The notes under the pieces are model-generated. The model saw nothing but the letters and a program-made list of their open reading frames with translations. It was not told the DNA's origin and searched no databases. Position numbers and translations under genes: made by a program. Shown here one piece after another: positions 25,812 to 35,108 of a DNA stretch of 64,000 nt. The number at the start of each line of letters is the position of its first letter. The first letter of the stretch is position 1. The stretch covers positions 1 to 64,000 of the forward strand of contig JAVVDU010000009.1 of the NCBI GenBank assembly GCA_032251515.1. Direction: 5' to 3'. The DNA comes from Carthagonibacter sp032251515. GTDB lineage: Bacteria > Gemmatimonadota > Gemmatimonadetes > Palauibacterales > Palauibacteraceae.

Positions 25812-27269
25812 TCAGTCGCCGGACGCGTCGATCACCACGTCGATGCGGCGGTTCCTGGCGCGCCCGTCGGCCGTGTCGTTCGGCGCGATGGGGCGGGACT
25901 CTCCGTAACCGGCCGCGGTGATCCGGTCGGCGCTCATCGCCACGCTGCGCAGCAGCCAGTCGCGCACCGCGATGGCGCGGCGCTGGCTGAGGGCCTGGTT
26001 CACGTCGTCCCGGCCCACGCTGTCGGTGTGCCCCTCCACCCGGATCCGCGCCTCCGGGAACTCCCGCACGATCCGCTCGAGCTTGGTCAGGAGCCCGAAG
26101 TCGGCCGGCCGGATCTCGTCCGAGCCGGAGTCGAAGGTGAGCCCGAACAGGCGAACCACGACCCGGTCCAGCGAGGCGACGACCTCCGCCTCGTCCGGCG
26201 CGAAGATGGCGCGCACCTCCCGCAGCCGCTGCTCTGCCCGGCGGCGCTCGCGCAGCTCCGCAGCGGCCGCCGCCTCGCGTTCCTCCAGCTCCGCGAGGCG
26301 GGCGTCCAGCGCGTCTACCTGCCGGTCCAGCCGCTCGACCTCTGCGGTCCGGGCGGCGAGGTCCTCCCGCAGGGCCTCCCGATCGGCCAGAACGCTGCGG
26401 ATCGCATGCAGGGCGTCCTCGGCGACCGAGTCGGGTCCCGCGGCGAAGTCCGACGCGAAGCCCAGCACCGCGGCGATCCGCGCCAGCCGAGCCTCCGAGC
26501 GGAGCAGCAGGTCCTCGGCCCGGACGCGCCGCCGGTCCACGCTGTCGGCCAGCGCCGCGAGCCGCGCCGCGTGCCGGAACTCCGCGGCGGCCTGCTCGGC
26601 CAGCTCCCGGGCCCGGCCGAGGTCGCCACCGGGCTCGAGGATGCGGCGCTCGGCCTCGACGAGCAGCGAGTCGGCCCGCTCCGCCGTGCGCGGGGCGCGC
26701 TTCCAGGCCTCCACGCTCCCCGCGGCCCGCCGCTCCTCCTGCGCCCGGCCGAGCACGTCGGTGCGGACCGCCTCCACCTCCGCCTCGCGGAACGCCTGCA
26801 CCGCGCGTGCGACCCGCTCGCCGGAGTCCGCGTCGTCGCCGCGCTCGAGGCGACGGCCGATCTCGCGGGCCTGGGCTTCGGCCTGCTCCCAGCGGCGCGG
26901 GTCGTGGTCCGCGGCGCCGGCCTCCAGGGCGGCCTCCCGGGCATCCAGCACGGGCTGCATGCGGGGACGGGCCTCCGCGGCTGCGCGCTCCGCCTCCGCC
27001 AGCGCGGCGAGGGCCTCCCGGACGGCGCGCTCCGCGGCGCCGGGGCCGGCCGCCTCCGGACCGCGCGCTCTCTCCAGGTTCTCCACCGCCCGCGCGAACG
27101 CGGCCGGGGCGAGGAGGAACAGGGCATCCGCCCGCGCGCGCTCGAGGCGCTCGACCGCGGCCTCGAGCAGGGCGGGCGCGTCCTGGGCGCCGGCCGGGGC
27201 GGGCGCGACCGGCACGAGAAGCGTGGCGGCCAGCGCCACGGAGAGGCGGGCGACCCGCTGCCGGGTCAT
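25812..27269 (-). CDS. OmpA-family protein with long coiled coil
   Basis: 485 residues from the ATG at 27269 with GGAGG 9 bases upstream. The frame stays open further, but that part is antisense to the neighbour. Signal peptide to AGAQ. About 330 residues of Ala/Arg/Glu-rich heptad sequence follow, then a C-terminal OmpA/MotB peptidoglycan-binding domain (LTFDSGSDEIRPADF, VEGHTDSVGRDDVNQALSQRRA, GYGESRPIAPNDTADGRARNRRID). Probably periplasmic, linking the envelope to peptidoglycan. The low-complexity middle makes antisense frames look open, and none is credible. Confidence 0.85.
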   Translation of the reverse strand: MTRQRVARLSVALAATLLVPVAPAPAGAQDAPALLEAAVERLERARADALFLLAPAAFARAVENLERARGPEAAGPGAAERAVREALAALAEAERAAAEARPRMQPVLDAREAALEAGAADHDPRRWEQAEAQAREIGRRLERGDDADSGERVARAVQAFREAEVEAVRTDVLGRAQEERRAAGSVEAWKRAPRTAERADSLLVEAERRILEPGGDLGRARELAEQAAAEFRHAARLAALADSVDRRRVRAEDLLLRSEARLARIAAVLGFASDFAAGPDSVAEDALHAIRSVLADREALREDLAARTAEVERLDRQVDALDARLAELEEREAAAAAELRERRRAEQRLREVRAIFAPDEAEVVASLDRVVVRLFGLTFDSGSDEIRPADFGLLTKLERIVREFPEARIRVEGHTDSVGRDDVNQALSQRRAIAVRDWLLRSVAMSADRITAAGYGESRPIAPNDTADGRARNRRIDVVIDASGD

Positions 27270-27283
27270 GGGCGAACCTCCGG

Positions 27284-27856
27284 TCAGGCGCTTCCCGCCG
27301 CTTCCGCGATCCGGTCCACCAGCTCGCGGATCGTGGTGCGGCCGTGGTCCTTCGCGTACCAGCGGCGCGTGTCCTTGTAGATCTCGTCCACGGGCCGCTC
27401 GCCCGCGCGCTTCTGCGAGATCACGAGCTCCTGCAGCTCGGCCGGCCGCGGGCCCCAGCGCGCGACCGGAGTCCCCTCCGGATCGAGCACGATGGCGAGC
27501 GGAATCGAGCGGCTGCCGTTCGTCAGGTAGCGGTCCATCAGCTCCAGGTTCGCATCCCGCTTCAGGATCCGGATCTCGAGCTGCGGCGCGTCCAGGGCGA
27601 AGCGCGCCAGGACGGGAACCGTGTTGGACGCGTCGCCGCACCAGTCTTCGGACAGGACGAGGAGCCGCCAGCGCCCACCGATCGCGGCCAGGCGCGCGAG
27701 CTGGTCGTCCGGGGAGGTGGCCCGCTCCCACACGCCGCGCCACAGCTCGGCGTGCTCGCGGACCTCGTCCTCCAGGTAACGCTCCCAGGGCAGCGCGCGC
27801 CCCCATTCCGTCTCGTGGGAGACGTCGCTCTGCGCGGTGTGGAGATCAATCGTCAT
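27284..27856 (-). CDS. Thioredoxin-like protein with single active-site Cys
   Basis: 190 residues from the ATG at 27856 with GGAGG 8 bases upstream. Central beta-alpha-beta fold with LVLSEDWCGDASNTVPVLARFA. The thioredoxin CxxC is reduced to CxxA (WCGDA), as in the Thioredoxin_9 group. The cis-Pro loop SIPLAIVLDPEG follows. Cytoplasmic. It ends 15 bases before the OmpA-like gene, so the two are probably cotranscribed. A dithiol oxidoreductase role is unlikely with one Cys. Confidence 0.8.
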   Translation of the reverse strand: MTIDLHTAQSDVSHETEWGRALPWERYLEDEVREHAELWRGVWERATSPDDQLARLAAIGGRWRLLVLSEDWCGDASNTVPVLARFALDAPQLEIRILKRDANLELMDRYLTNGSRSIPLAIVLDPEGTPVARWGPRPAELQELVISQKRAGERPVDEIYKDTRRWYAKDHGRTTIRELVDRIAEAAGSA

Positions 27857-28055
27857 GGTGGCCTCCAGGGCCTCGTTCCGATAGCATAGGCGGGCGCGCG
27901 AGGCGCGCCGGAAACAGAAACGTACAGGAACCGCAGTCCTGCGAAACCCCGCGCGGCGAGACCGGGTTCCCCGGACGTCAGGGCCCGGCCCGGAGCCCGC
28001 CACGCCCCAGGACGCGCGGCCCGCCCCTGCAACTACCGCACACGGAGCCAGAGAC

Positions 28056-29717
28056 ATGCACCCCGATCCTCGAGGAATCACGGTGGAGGGCGACCTGCGC
28101 CCGCCCCCTCCCATCAACGAACCGGTGCTGGACTACGCCCCCGGGTCCGCCGAGCGGGCGGTGCTCGACGAGACGCTCGACCGCATGGCGTCGGAAGTCG
28201 TCGACATCCCCGTCATCGTGGGCGGAGAAGATCACCTGACCGGCGACACGGCCGACGTCGTGATGCCGCACGACCACGGCCACGTGCTGGCCCGCTACCA
28301 CAAGGCGACTCCCGAGCTGATCCGGGCGGCGATCGAGACCGGACACGAGGCGTGGCACGAGTGGTCGAACTGGCCCTGGCCCGACCGGGCGGCCGTGTTC
28401 CTGCGGGCCGCCGAACTGCTGGCCGGTCCGTGGCGCGCCACCCTGAACGCTTCGACGATGCTCGGCCAGTCCAAGACGATCCACCAGGCCGAGATCGACG
28501 CCGCGTGCGAGATCATCGACTTCTGGCGCTTCAACGTGCACTATGCGCGCGAGTTGCTCACCCGCCAGCCCATATCCGACGCCGGGGTCTGGAACTACAC
28601 GGACTACCGCCCGCTGGAAGGCTTCGTCTACGCCATCTCGCCGTTCAACTTCACCTCGATCGGCGCGAACCTGCCGACGGCCCCGGCCATGCTCGGGAAC
28701 GTGGCGATCTGGAAGCCGGCCCGGACGTCGCTGTACAGCTCCTATTTCCTCATGCGGCTGCTCGAGGAGGCCGGCCTGCCGGGCGGGGTGATCAACTTCC
28801 TGCCGGGCAATTCGACGCAGATCTCGGCGGAGCTGATTCGCAGCCCGCACCTCGCGGGCATTCACTTCACCGGCTCCACGGCCGTGTTCCAGAGCCTCTG
28901 GAAGGACGTCGCGGCGAACCTCGAGAACTACCGCTCGTATCCCCGCATCGTGGGCGAGACGGGCGGCAAGGACTTCATCGTGGCCCACGCCTCGGCGGAC
29001 GTCGACGCCCTGGTCACCGGGATGGTGCGGGGCGCGTTCGAGTACCAGGGGCAGAAGTGCAGCGCCGCCTCCCGGGCGTACGTCCCTGCCTCGCTGTGGC
29101 CGGAAGTGAAGGCGAAACTGGGCGAGGAGATCGCGGCGATCCGCATGGGCGATCCCCGCGACTTCGGCAACTTCTTCTGCGCCGTGATCGACGGCGCGGC
29201 GTGGTCGGACATCAAGGGCTACATCGACCACGCGCGGGACTCCGACGACGCGGAAATCCTGTTCGGCGGCGGCTGTTCGGACGAGAAGGGGTGGTTCATC
29301 GAGCCGACCGTGATTCTCGCCCGTGACCCGAAGTTCCGGACCATGTGCGAGGAGATCTTCGGGCCCGTCCTCACGATCCACGTGTACGAGGATTCGGACT
29401 GGGAGGAGACGCTCGCCGTCGTCGACGGCACCTCGCCCTACGCCCTGACCGGGGCCGTGTTCGCCGACGACCGGGCCGCAGTGCGCCAGGCGATGGCGGC
29501 GCTCCGCCATGCGGCGGGCAACTTCTACGTCAACGACAAGCCGACGGGCGCGGTGGTCGGACAGCAGCCGTTCGGCGGCGCGCGGGCCAGCGGCACGAAC
29601 GACAAGGCGGGCTCGTGGGTGAACCTGATGCGCTGGGTGTCGCCCCGCTCGGTGAAGGAGACGTTCGTGCCGGCGGTCGACTGGCGGTATCCGTTCCTGG
29701 GGGAGCCGGGATCCTGA
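28056..29717 (+). CDS. pruA: L-glutamate gamma-semialdehyde (P5C) dehydrogenase
   Basis: 553 residues, the length of the single-domain group-1 P5C dehydrogenases. Catalytic C335 (GQKCSAASR) and E301 (GETGGKD). NAD site VYAISPFNFTSIGANL and FTGSTAVF. It oxidises glutamate semialdehyde to glutamate in proline and arginine catabolism. No proline dehydrogenase gene is nearby. It precedes the paa cluster by 126 bases and may read into it, although a small hairpin lies between. Confidence 0.92.
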   Translation: MHPDPRGITVEGDLRPPPPINEPVLDYAPGSAERAVLDETLDRMASEVVDIPVIVGGEDHLTGDTADVVMPHDHGHVLARYHKATPELIRAAIETGHEAWHEWSNWPWPDRAAVFLRAAELLAGPWRATLNASTMLGQSKTIHQAEIDAACEIIDFWRFNVHYARELLTRQPISDAGVWNYTDYRPLEGFVYAISPFNFTSIGANLPTAPAMLGNVAIWKPARTSLYSSYFLMRLLEEAGLPGGVINFLPGNSTQISAELIRSPHLAGIHFTGSTAVFQSLWKDVAANLENYRSYPRIVGETGGKDFIVAHASADVDALVTGMVRGAFEYQGQKCSAASRAYVPASLWPEVKAKLGEEIAAIRMGDPRDFGNFFCAVIDGAAWSDIKGYIDHARDSDDAEILFGGGCSDEKGWFIEPTVILARDPKFRTMCEEIFGPVLTIHVYEDSDWEETLAVVDGTSPYALTGAVFADDRAAVRQAMAALRHAAGNFYVNDKPTGAVVGQQPFGGARASGTNDKAGSWVNLMRWVSPRSVKETFVPAVDWRYPFLGEPGS

Positions 29718-29718
29718 G

Positions 29719-29732
29719 CGCCCCGCGGGGCG
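29719..29732. terminator. Small palindromic hairpin after pruA
   Basis: A 14-base perfect palindrome (cgccccgcggggcg) starts at the second base after the pruA stop. It has no loop spacer and no T-run, so termination would be partial at best. Confidence 0.3.
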
Positions 29733-29843
29733 GTTGAACCGTCGGGGGCGGTCACGGGTAGCCGGAACGGGGACCCGCGGCCGCCCCCGGCCGCCGGTCG
29801 GGAGTGGAGACGGCGGGGCAACGGACTCCGGGCGGGAGGAGCC

Positions 29844-30782
29844 ATGGCGCGGTTCACCGACGAAGAGCTGATGCGGAAGGTGCAGGAAGGATTCATCGTC
29901 GAGTCCGACGAGGACATGACGGACTCCTACCGGTCGGCCCTCATCACCCAGCTCACCGTGCAGGGCGACACGGAGCTGATGAGCGCCCCCGCCTACTGGA
30001 TGGCGGCCCGCGACGCGCCGTCCACGAACACCATGGTCTCGGCCACCGCGATCATCCAGGACGAGCTCGGGCACGCGAACATCGCCTACCGGATCCTGCA
30101 CGACCTCGGCGTGGACACGGACGCCCTCCTCTACGACCGGCCTCCCGAGAAGTTCAAGAACCCGTTCGGCTTCGACCAGCCGCTGGCGAACTGGGCGGAG
30201 CTGGTCACCGCGAACGGCCTGTACGACCGGGCCGGGATCACCCTGCTGGGCGACGTGCACCGCCACACCTCCTACGGTCCCCTGAAGCGAGCGCTCGTGA
30301 AGGTCGGCCTCGAGGAGAACTTCCACCTGCGGCACGGCGAGGCCTGGATGAAGAAGCTGTGCGAGGCGGGCGGCGAAGGACGGGAGCTGGTGCAACGGGC
30401 GGTCGACTGGATGTTCCCGATGGGCGTGGAGTGGTTCGGGATGCCCGACGACCGCAAGCGCCACAACGCGCAGCTCGACTTCAAGCTCAAGGGGATGACG
30501 AACGACCAGCTGCGGGCCACCTGGCTCAAGGCCGTCGTCCCGCTGTGCGAGTCGCTCGGCCTCGACGTGCCGGCCCGCAGCGATCCCGCGACGGGCGAGG
30601 TGGAGCTCCTGTACGAGCTTCCCTGCGAGTGGGACGCGGACGAGCGGCGCTGGCTGCTGGACACGCCGATCACCTGGGAGCGTGTGTTCGACCGCTGGCG
30701 CGCCCGCGGCCCGATGAACGAGGAGTTCGTCGCCTCGATCCGCCGCAGCCGGGCACGCACCGAGGCCCTGCTGGCGGCCTGA
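29844..30782 (+). CDS. paaA: Phenylacetyl-CoA 1,2-epoxidase catalytic subunit PaaA
   Basis: 312 residues. Diiron carboxylate ligands of the ferritin-like fold are visible: E44 (DTELMS), E74-x-x-H77 (QDELGHANIAY) and E158-x-x-H161 (LEENFHLRHGE). The fold fits the oxygenase subunit that epoxidises the ring of phenylacetyl-CoA. GGGAGGAGCC lies directly before ATG. It heads an A-D-B-C gene order. Confidence 0.93.
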   Translation: MARFTDEELMRKVQEGFIVESDEDMTDSYRSALITQLTVQGDTELMSAPAYWMAARDAPSTNTMVSATAIIQDELGHANIAYRILHDLGVDTDALLYDRPPEKFKNPFGFDQPLANWAELVTANGLYDRAGITLLGDVHRHTSYGPLKRALVKVGLEENFHLRHGEAWMKKLCEAGGEGRELVQRAVDWMFPMGVEWFGMPDDRKRHNAQLDFKLKGMTNDQLRATWLKAVVPLCESLGLDVPARSDPATGEVELLYELPCEWDADERRWLLDTPITWERVFDRWRARGPMNEEFVASIRRSRARTEALLAA

Positions 30783-30786
30783 GACC

Positions 30787-31254
30787 GTGAAGCGGCTCGC
30801 GCAGCTCGCGCCCCGCCCGGAGGCGGACACCGGCTACGTCTCGGACCTCGAGCGCGGAATGGACTTCTCCGCCGTGTTCGCCGAGACGGCCGGCCGGAAT
30901 CCCGACCTCGCCCTCGAGGTGCCGGAGTGGGACGGGCCGCCCGACGACCTCGCCGAGGCCGCCTGGCGGGCCCTGCACGAGGTCCCGGACCCGGAGTTTC
31001 CGGTCTCGCTGCCCGACCTCGGCCTCGTGTACGGGATCGAGGCCGTGGACGCCACGGTGCGGGTGACCGTGACGTTCACGGCGTCGGCGTGTCCGTGCAT
31101 CGAGTTCATCAAGTGGGACATCCGCGAGCGGCTGCTCGCCGAGCCGGGCATCGACGAGGTGCTCGTCGAGGTGACGTGGGACCCGCCGTGGGACACCGGG
31201 CGGATCTCGGAGCGCGGCCGGCGCGCCCTGCGGCGCGCCGGCGTGTCGTTGTGA
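30787..31254 (+). CDS. paaD: PaaD-like MIP18 domain protein lacking zinc tail
   Basis: 155 residues, GTG start 4 bases after the paaA stop. The MIP18/DUF59 domain covers about 55-150 with the hallmark VPDPEFPVSLPDLGLV and TFTASACPCIEFI. PaaD is an Fe-S assembly-type factor for the epoxidase. The usual C-terminal zinc ribbon is absent here and seems to be encoded separately at 32420. An N-terminal extension of about 55 residues is not part of the domain. Confidence 0.8.
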   Translation: MKRLAQLAPRPEADTGYVSDLERGMDFSAVFAETAGRNPDLALEVPEWDGPPDDLAEAAWRALHEVPDPEFPVSLPDLGLVYGIEAVDATVRVTVTFTASACPCIEFIKWDIRERLLAEPGIDEVLVEVTWDPPWDTGRISERGRRALRRAGVSL

Positions 31255-31357
31255 CGTTCGCGCCCGCGTCCGGCGCGCGCGGCGCCGGACCTCGCGGCGC
31301 TGCGCCGCGCGGCGAAGCCCGCCCCGACATCCGCCACGCCATCCGGGAGGAGGAGCG

Positions 31358-31594
31358 ATGGGTCACCTGAGCGGCGAGAGTCTGTACGAGGTGTTCGCGC
31401 GCCAGAAGCGCGAGGACCGCCTCGAGCACGTCGGCGCCGTGTCGGCGCCGAACGCCGAGCTGGCCCGCGTCTACGCCTGGAAGACCTACGACGAGGCCAC
31501 CTGGTTCGAGATGGTCGTCGCGCCGCGACACGCCTTCCACCCGGTGAACCGCGACGAGGCGCCGTTCACGCTGCACGCCGCGGGGGCCGCGTGA
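31358..31594 (+). CDS. paaB: Phenylacetyl-CoA epoxidase subunit PaaB
   Basis: 78 residues, slightly short for PaaB (about 95). Conserved YEVFARQKREDRLEHVGAVSAPNAELA and a segment around VYAWKTYDEATWFEMVV match the family. An AGGAGGAG site precedes ATG, and a roughly 100-base non-coding stretch separates it from the MIP18 gene. It ends in GTGA overlapping paaC. Small structural subunit bridging PaaAC heterodimers. Confidence 0.85.
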   Translation: MGHLSGESLYEVFARQKREDRLEHVGAVSAPNAELARVYAWKTYDEATWFEMVVAPRHAFHPVNRDEAPFTLHAAGAA

Positions 31595-32418
31595 CGGCGG
31601 GGCGCGGCGCCGGCTACCGGTCGGCCGCCGAGCTTCCGTCCGATGTCGGCCCGGCGCTGGCGGGAACGCTGCTCGCCCTGGCCGACAGCAAGCGGATCCT
31701 CGGGATGCGCTACGGCGAGTGGATCCTCGGCGCCCCGACCCTCGAGGCCGGGATCGCCTGCTCCGCGATGGCGCAGGACGAGTGGGGACACGCGCGCATC
31801 CTGTACGCCATGCTGAAGGACTTCGGGATGGACCCGGCGGCGCTGGAGCACGGGCGCGAGGCAGGCGAGTACCGCAGCTGCGAGCTGCTGGACGCGCCCG
31901 CGGCGGACTGGCCGGACCTGCTGGCGCTGAACCTGCTCCTCGACACGGCCCTCTCGGTGCAGGTGGAGGCCCTCGCCCGCAGCCGGTTCGAGCCGGTCCA
32001 CTTCAAGGCGCGCAAGCTCCTCGAGGAGGAGCGGTTCCACTTCGGCCACGCGCGGGGCTGGTCCCTGCGTCTGGGGAGCGCGGCGGCCGGTCGGCGCGCG
32101 CTCGCCGGTGCGTTCGCGGCGGCCCTCGGCCCCTGTCCGGGCTGGTTCGGTCCCGGGGACGGTCCCGGCGGCGTGCTCGCCGCGCACGACATCACGGACG
32201 GCACGCCGGACCAGCTGCGCGACCGCTGGACGCGCCGCATCGCGCCGGTGCTGCGCGAGGCCGGTCTCGACGAGCTCGCCGATTCGCTGGAGGCCGCGCC
32301 TCTGCCGGCCTGGGACGGCTGGGACCCCCTGCGGCGCCGGCGGGCGCCCGGCGGCCCGGACGCGGAGACACTGGCGCGCATCCGGGGCGACCGGAACCGC
32401 GCCGTGCTGATGGACTGA
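31591..32418 (+). CDS. paaC: Phenylacetyl-CoA epoxidase structural subunit PaaC
   Basis: 275 residues, ferritin-like fold. LADSKRILGMRYGEWILGAPTLEAG and MAQDEWGHARILYAML fit PaaC, the non-catalytic partner of PaaA. GTG start overlaps the paaB stop. Its C-terminal region ends about one base before the zinc-ribbon gene, so translation is probably coupled. Confidence 0.88.
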   Translation: MTAGRGAGYRSAAELPSDVGPALAGTLLALADSKRILGMRYGEWILGAPTLEAGIACSAMAQDEWGHARILYAMLKDFGMDPAALEHGREAGEYRSCELLDAPAADWPDLLALNLLLDTALSVQVEALARSRFEPVHFKARKLLEEERFHFGHARGWSLRLGSAAAGRRALAGAFAAALGPCPGWFGPGDGPGGVLAAHDITDGTPDQLRDRWTRRIAPVLREAGLDELADSLEAAPLPAWDGWDPLRRRRAPGGPDAETLARIRGDRNRAVLMD

Positions 32419-32419
32419 G

Positions 32420-32686
32420 GTGGAGGTGGACGGCGGAGCGGCGGGGGGGCGCGGCGGGCCCGGAGCCCCGGGCGGAGGAGCGGGCGAGGGGCGTCGCCGG
32501 CTGGGCGGGCCGCTGCCCGGCGCCGGCGTGCCGGCCTGCGTGCCGTGTCCGCACTGCGGCGGCGCCGACACGGAGCTGATGACGGCGTTCGGGTCGGCCC
32601 TGTCGGTGAGCCAGTACTGGTGCCGTCCCTGCCGGACGGTGTTCGAGTTCATGAAATGGAGAGCCGGGGACGCGGACGGTTCCTGA
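32420..32686 (+). CDS. Zinc-ribbon protein, likely detached C-terminal half of PaaD
   Basis: 88 residues, GTG start 1 base after the paaC stop. A Gly-rich N-terminus leads to a zinc ribbon with CPHCGGADTELMTAFGSALS and YWCRPCRTVFEFMKW. This CxxC...CxxC arrangement with the ADTE...FGS spacing is that of the C-terminal domain of PaaD in Proteobacteria. With the MIP18-only gene at 30787 it would reconstitute PaaD from two polypeptides. Inference from sequence pattern only. Confidence 0.65.
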   Translation: MEVDGGAAGGRGGPGAPGGGAGEGRRRLGGPLPGAGVPACVPCPHCGGADTELMTAFGSALSVSQYWCRPCRTVFEFMKWRAGDADGS

Positions 32687-32708
32687 TCCGCCCGCTCCCC
32701 GGCTCTCC
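32658..32708. terminator. Stem-loop overlapping end of paa cluster
   Basis: A perfect 13-bp inverted repeat (32658-32670 with 32696-32708) enclosing partly complementary sequence overlaps the final codons of the zinc-ribbon gene. It sits between that gene and the convergent DPP-IV-like peptidase. No U-run follows. Confidence 0.55.
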
Positions 32709-32733
32709 GGCTTCCTCGCCGGACCTCTCTCCG

Positions 32734-34986
32734 TCAGCGTCCGCCGGCCGGCAAGTGCTCCTGCAGGTAGCCGGTGAGCAGGCCGAACACGTGCTTTCGC
32801 GTGCCGGGCCCCTCGAAGATCCCGTGCGACCGGTTCGGGTAGGCCATCATCGTGAACGACTTCCCGTGGCGGATCAGCTCGTTCACCAGGGCCTCGGTGT
32901 TCTGGTAGTGCACGTTGTCATCGCCCGTCCCGTGCACGATCAGCAGGTCTCCCTCGAGGTCCTTCGCGTAGGTGAGGGGCGCGGACTCCTCGTAGCCCTC
33001 CGGGTTCCCCTCGGGCAGGCCCATGTACCGCTCGGTGTAGATCGTGTCGTAGTACTTCTCGTGGGTCACGGGCGCCACCGCCATCCCGACGTCGTACAGC
33101 TCCGGGTAGCGGAACAGCATGTTGAGCGTGTACGTCCCGCCGCCGCTCCAGCCCCACGCCCCGATCCGGTCCGGGTCCATGTACGGGCGCGTGGCGAGCA
33201 GGGAGCGGAGCGCCGCCGCCTGGTCGACCGAGGCCACCTGGCTCGTCTGGCGGTAGATCACCTTGCGGAAGTCGCGGCCGCGGGGCGCCGGCGTGCCGCG
33301 GTTGTCGACGCTGGCCACTATGTAGCCCTGCTGCGTCAGCATCAGGTGCCACAAGTAATTGAAGCCGCCCCACGAGTCCATCACCGTCTGTCCGGCTGGA
33401 CCCGTATATCCGTACATGAGCACGGGATACTTCCTGGCCGGATCGAAGTCGGGCGGCCGCATCATCCAGCCATCCAGCGCGGTGCCGGCTGCATCGACCC
33501 GGAAGAACTCCGCCTCGCCGCGGCGCAGCGAGTCGACGGTCGCCTTCAGGTCGGCGTTGTCCACCAGCACGCGGATCGTCTGGTGGTCGGGCAGACGCAC
33601 GAGCTCGGTGATCGGCGGCACGCCGAACCGCGACCACGTGTGGAAGGCGTACTTCCCGTTCGGCGCGATGGTGTAGCCGTGCGTGCCCGGCTGCCCGCCC
33701 GGCGTGATCCGCTGCACCGGCCGGTCGCCGCGGATCGGCGCGCGGTACAGGTAGCGCTGCGTGGCGTTGGCCGGGGAGGCGAGGAACCAGATCCACCCGC
33801 CCTGCAGGTCGACGAGCTCCACGGAGATCACGTCGTAGTTGCCCCGGGTGATCAGGCGGACGCCCTGCCCGTCCCGCGACACCTCGTACACGTGCCGCCA
33901 GCCGTCGGTCTCGCTGACCCAGATGAACTGCGAGCCGTCGTCGGCGAACTCCCAGTCGTCCACGGCATCGACCCACGCGTCGTCGCGGTCCGTGAAGATC
34001 GTGGCGATGCGCCCCGTCGCCACGTCGCCCAGCATCACCATGTTCGTGTTCTGCAGCCGGTTCATGCGCTGCAGGACGATCGCCTCCGAGGTACCCGCCC
34101 ACTCCATGCGCGGGATGTAGTTGTCGCGCGGATCCCCCGGTACGTCGAACCAGCGGACATCCCCGCCCGCCGCCGGGACCACGCCCACGCGGGCGGCCGA
34201 GTTGCGCTCCCCGGCCTTGGGGTACTGCACGGGGATCGTATAGGAGTAGAGGGAGTCGGTGTTGTTGATCATCAGGAAGTCGCGGATGCCCTCGGCGTCG
34301 AGCTGCCAGAAGGCGATCCAGCGCCCGTCCGGGCTCCAGCGGAACCCGTCGCGCGCGTCGAACTCCTCCTCGTAGACCCAGTCGAAGGTGCCGTTGATGA
34401 TCGTGCGCGAGCCGTCGTCGGTGAGCCGGGTGACCTCGCCGGAACGGAGGTCCTCCACGTACAGGTCGAACTCGCGGCGGTAGGCGACGCGGGTGCCCGA
34501 GGGATCGAACTTCGCGAACATCAGCGAGGCCTCCGGCGCGCCGTCGCCGAGCTGGTGCAGGCGCCCCGTGGCGGGCTCGTAGACCCAGTAGTCGCCGCGC
34601 GTGTTCCGGCGCCACACGCGCCGGGTGTTCGTGAAGATCAGCAGCCGGCTCCCGTCGGGCGACCACTCGTAGTCCTCGATGGCGAGCGGGTCGCCTCCCG
34701 CCCCCGGCACGAGCCGGGAGGCCGCGACGAGCACGGAACGCTCGCCCGTCTCGGTGTCGAAGCGGACGAGGTCGGCGCCGGGCCCGTCCTCGCGCGGCTC
34801 GAGCGTCGTGTAGGCGTCGCCGTCGTCCAGCCAGCGCGCCGGGCCGAAGCGGTCGCCCCGGAAATCGGCCGAGAAGAGGCGATCGAGCGTGACATGGCCC
34901 GCGTCGGCCACCTGGCCGGGAGCCGACGCGGGCAAGAGGGCGAGGAGGGCCGCCAGCGCGGCCGTCCGCCATGCGTGCCGTTGCAT
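32734..34986 (-). CDS. Dipeptidyl-peptidase IV-like S9 serine peptidase
   Basis: 750 residues, ATG at 34986 preceded by GGAAGGATCCGCAG. Signal peptide MQRHAWRTAALAALLALLPASAPG. N-terminal beta-propeller with a double-Glu motif (DWVYEEEF) that binds the substrate amine in DPP-IV. C-terminal alpha/beta hydrolase with nucleophile S614 in GAWGWSGGGT, Asp in GTGDDNVHYQN and His in RSHGI. It removes X-Pro or similar dipeptides in the periplasm. Length and motif order are typical. The start is in less GC-rich sequence. Confidence 0.9.
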   Translation of the reverse strand: MQRHAWRTAALAALLALLPASAPGQVADAGHVTLDRLFSADFRGDRFGPARWLDDGDAYTTLEPREDGPGADLVRFDTETGERSVLVAASRLVPGAGGDPLAIEDYEWSPDGSRLLIFTNTRRVWRRNTRGDYWVYEPATGRLHQLGDGAPEASLMFAKFDPSGTRVAYRREFDLYVEDLRSGEVTRLTDDGSRTIINGTFDWVYEEEFDARDGFRWSPDGRWIAFWQLDAEGIRDFLMINNTDSLYSYTIPVQYPKAGERNSAARVGVVPAAGGDVRWFDVPGDPRDNYIPRMEWAGTSEAIVLQRMNRLQNTNMVMLGDVATGRIATIFTDRDDAWVDAVDDWEFADDGSQFIWVSETDGWRHVYEVSRDGQGVRLITRGNYDVISVELVDLQGGWIWFLASPANATQRYLYRAPIRGDRPVQRITPGGQPGTHGYTIAPNGKYAFHTWSRFGVPPITELVRLPDHQTIRVLVDNADLKATVDSLRRGEAEFFRVDAAGTALDGWMMRPPDFDPARKYPVLMYGYTGPAGQTVMDSWGGFNYLWHLMLTQQGYIVASVDNRGTPAPRGRDFRKVIYRQTSQVASVDQAAALRSLLATRPYMDPDRIGAWGWSGGGTYTLNMLFRYPELYDVGMAVAPVTHEKYYDTIYTERYMGLPEGNPEGYEESAPLTYAKDLEGDLLIVHGTGDDNVHYQNTEALVNELIRHGKSFTMMAYPNRSHGIFEGPGTRKHVFGLLTGYLQEHLPAGGR

Positions 34987-35108
34987 CTGCGGATCCTTCC
35001 GTTTCGGTGTGCGTGCCTTCGGCCTCGTGCCGCCCGGAATGCGGCGGGCGTGCCGGCCGGACGCGGCGGAATGTAACACGCGGCGCGTCCGGGCGGAGCC
35101 CGGCCGGG

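Noticed and set aside
25704..27380. Long plus-strand frames opposite the OmpA-like gene
   Set aside because: High GC and the Ala/Arg/Glu repeat of the true gene keep all frames open. Only the minus strand gives a signal peptide and OmpA domain.
27284..27856. Thioredoxin with a mutated active site as a notable loss
   Set aside because: The CxxA form seems to be the normal pattern for this thioredoxin-like group, so it is not evidence of decay.
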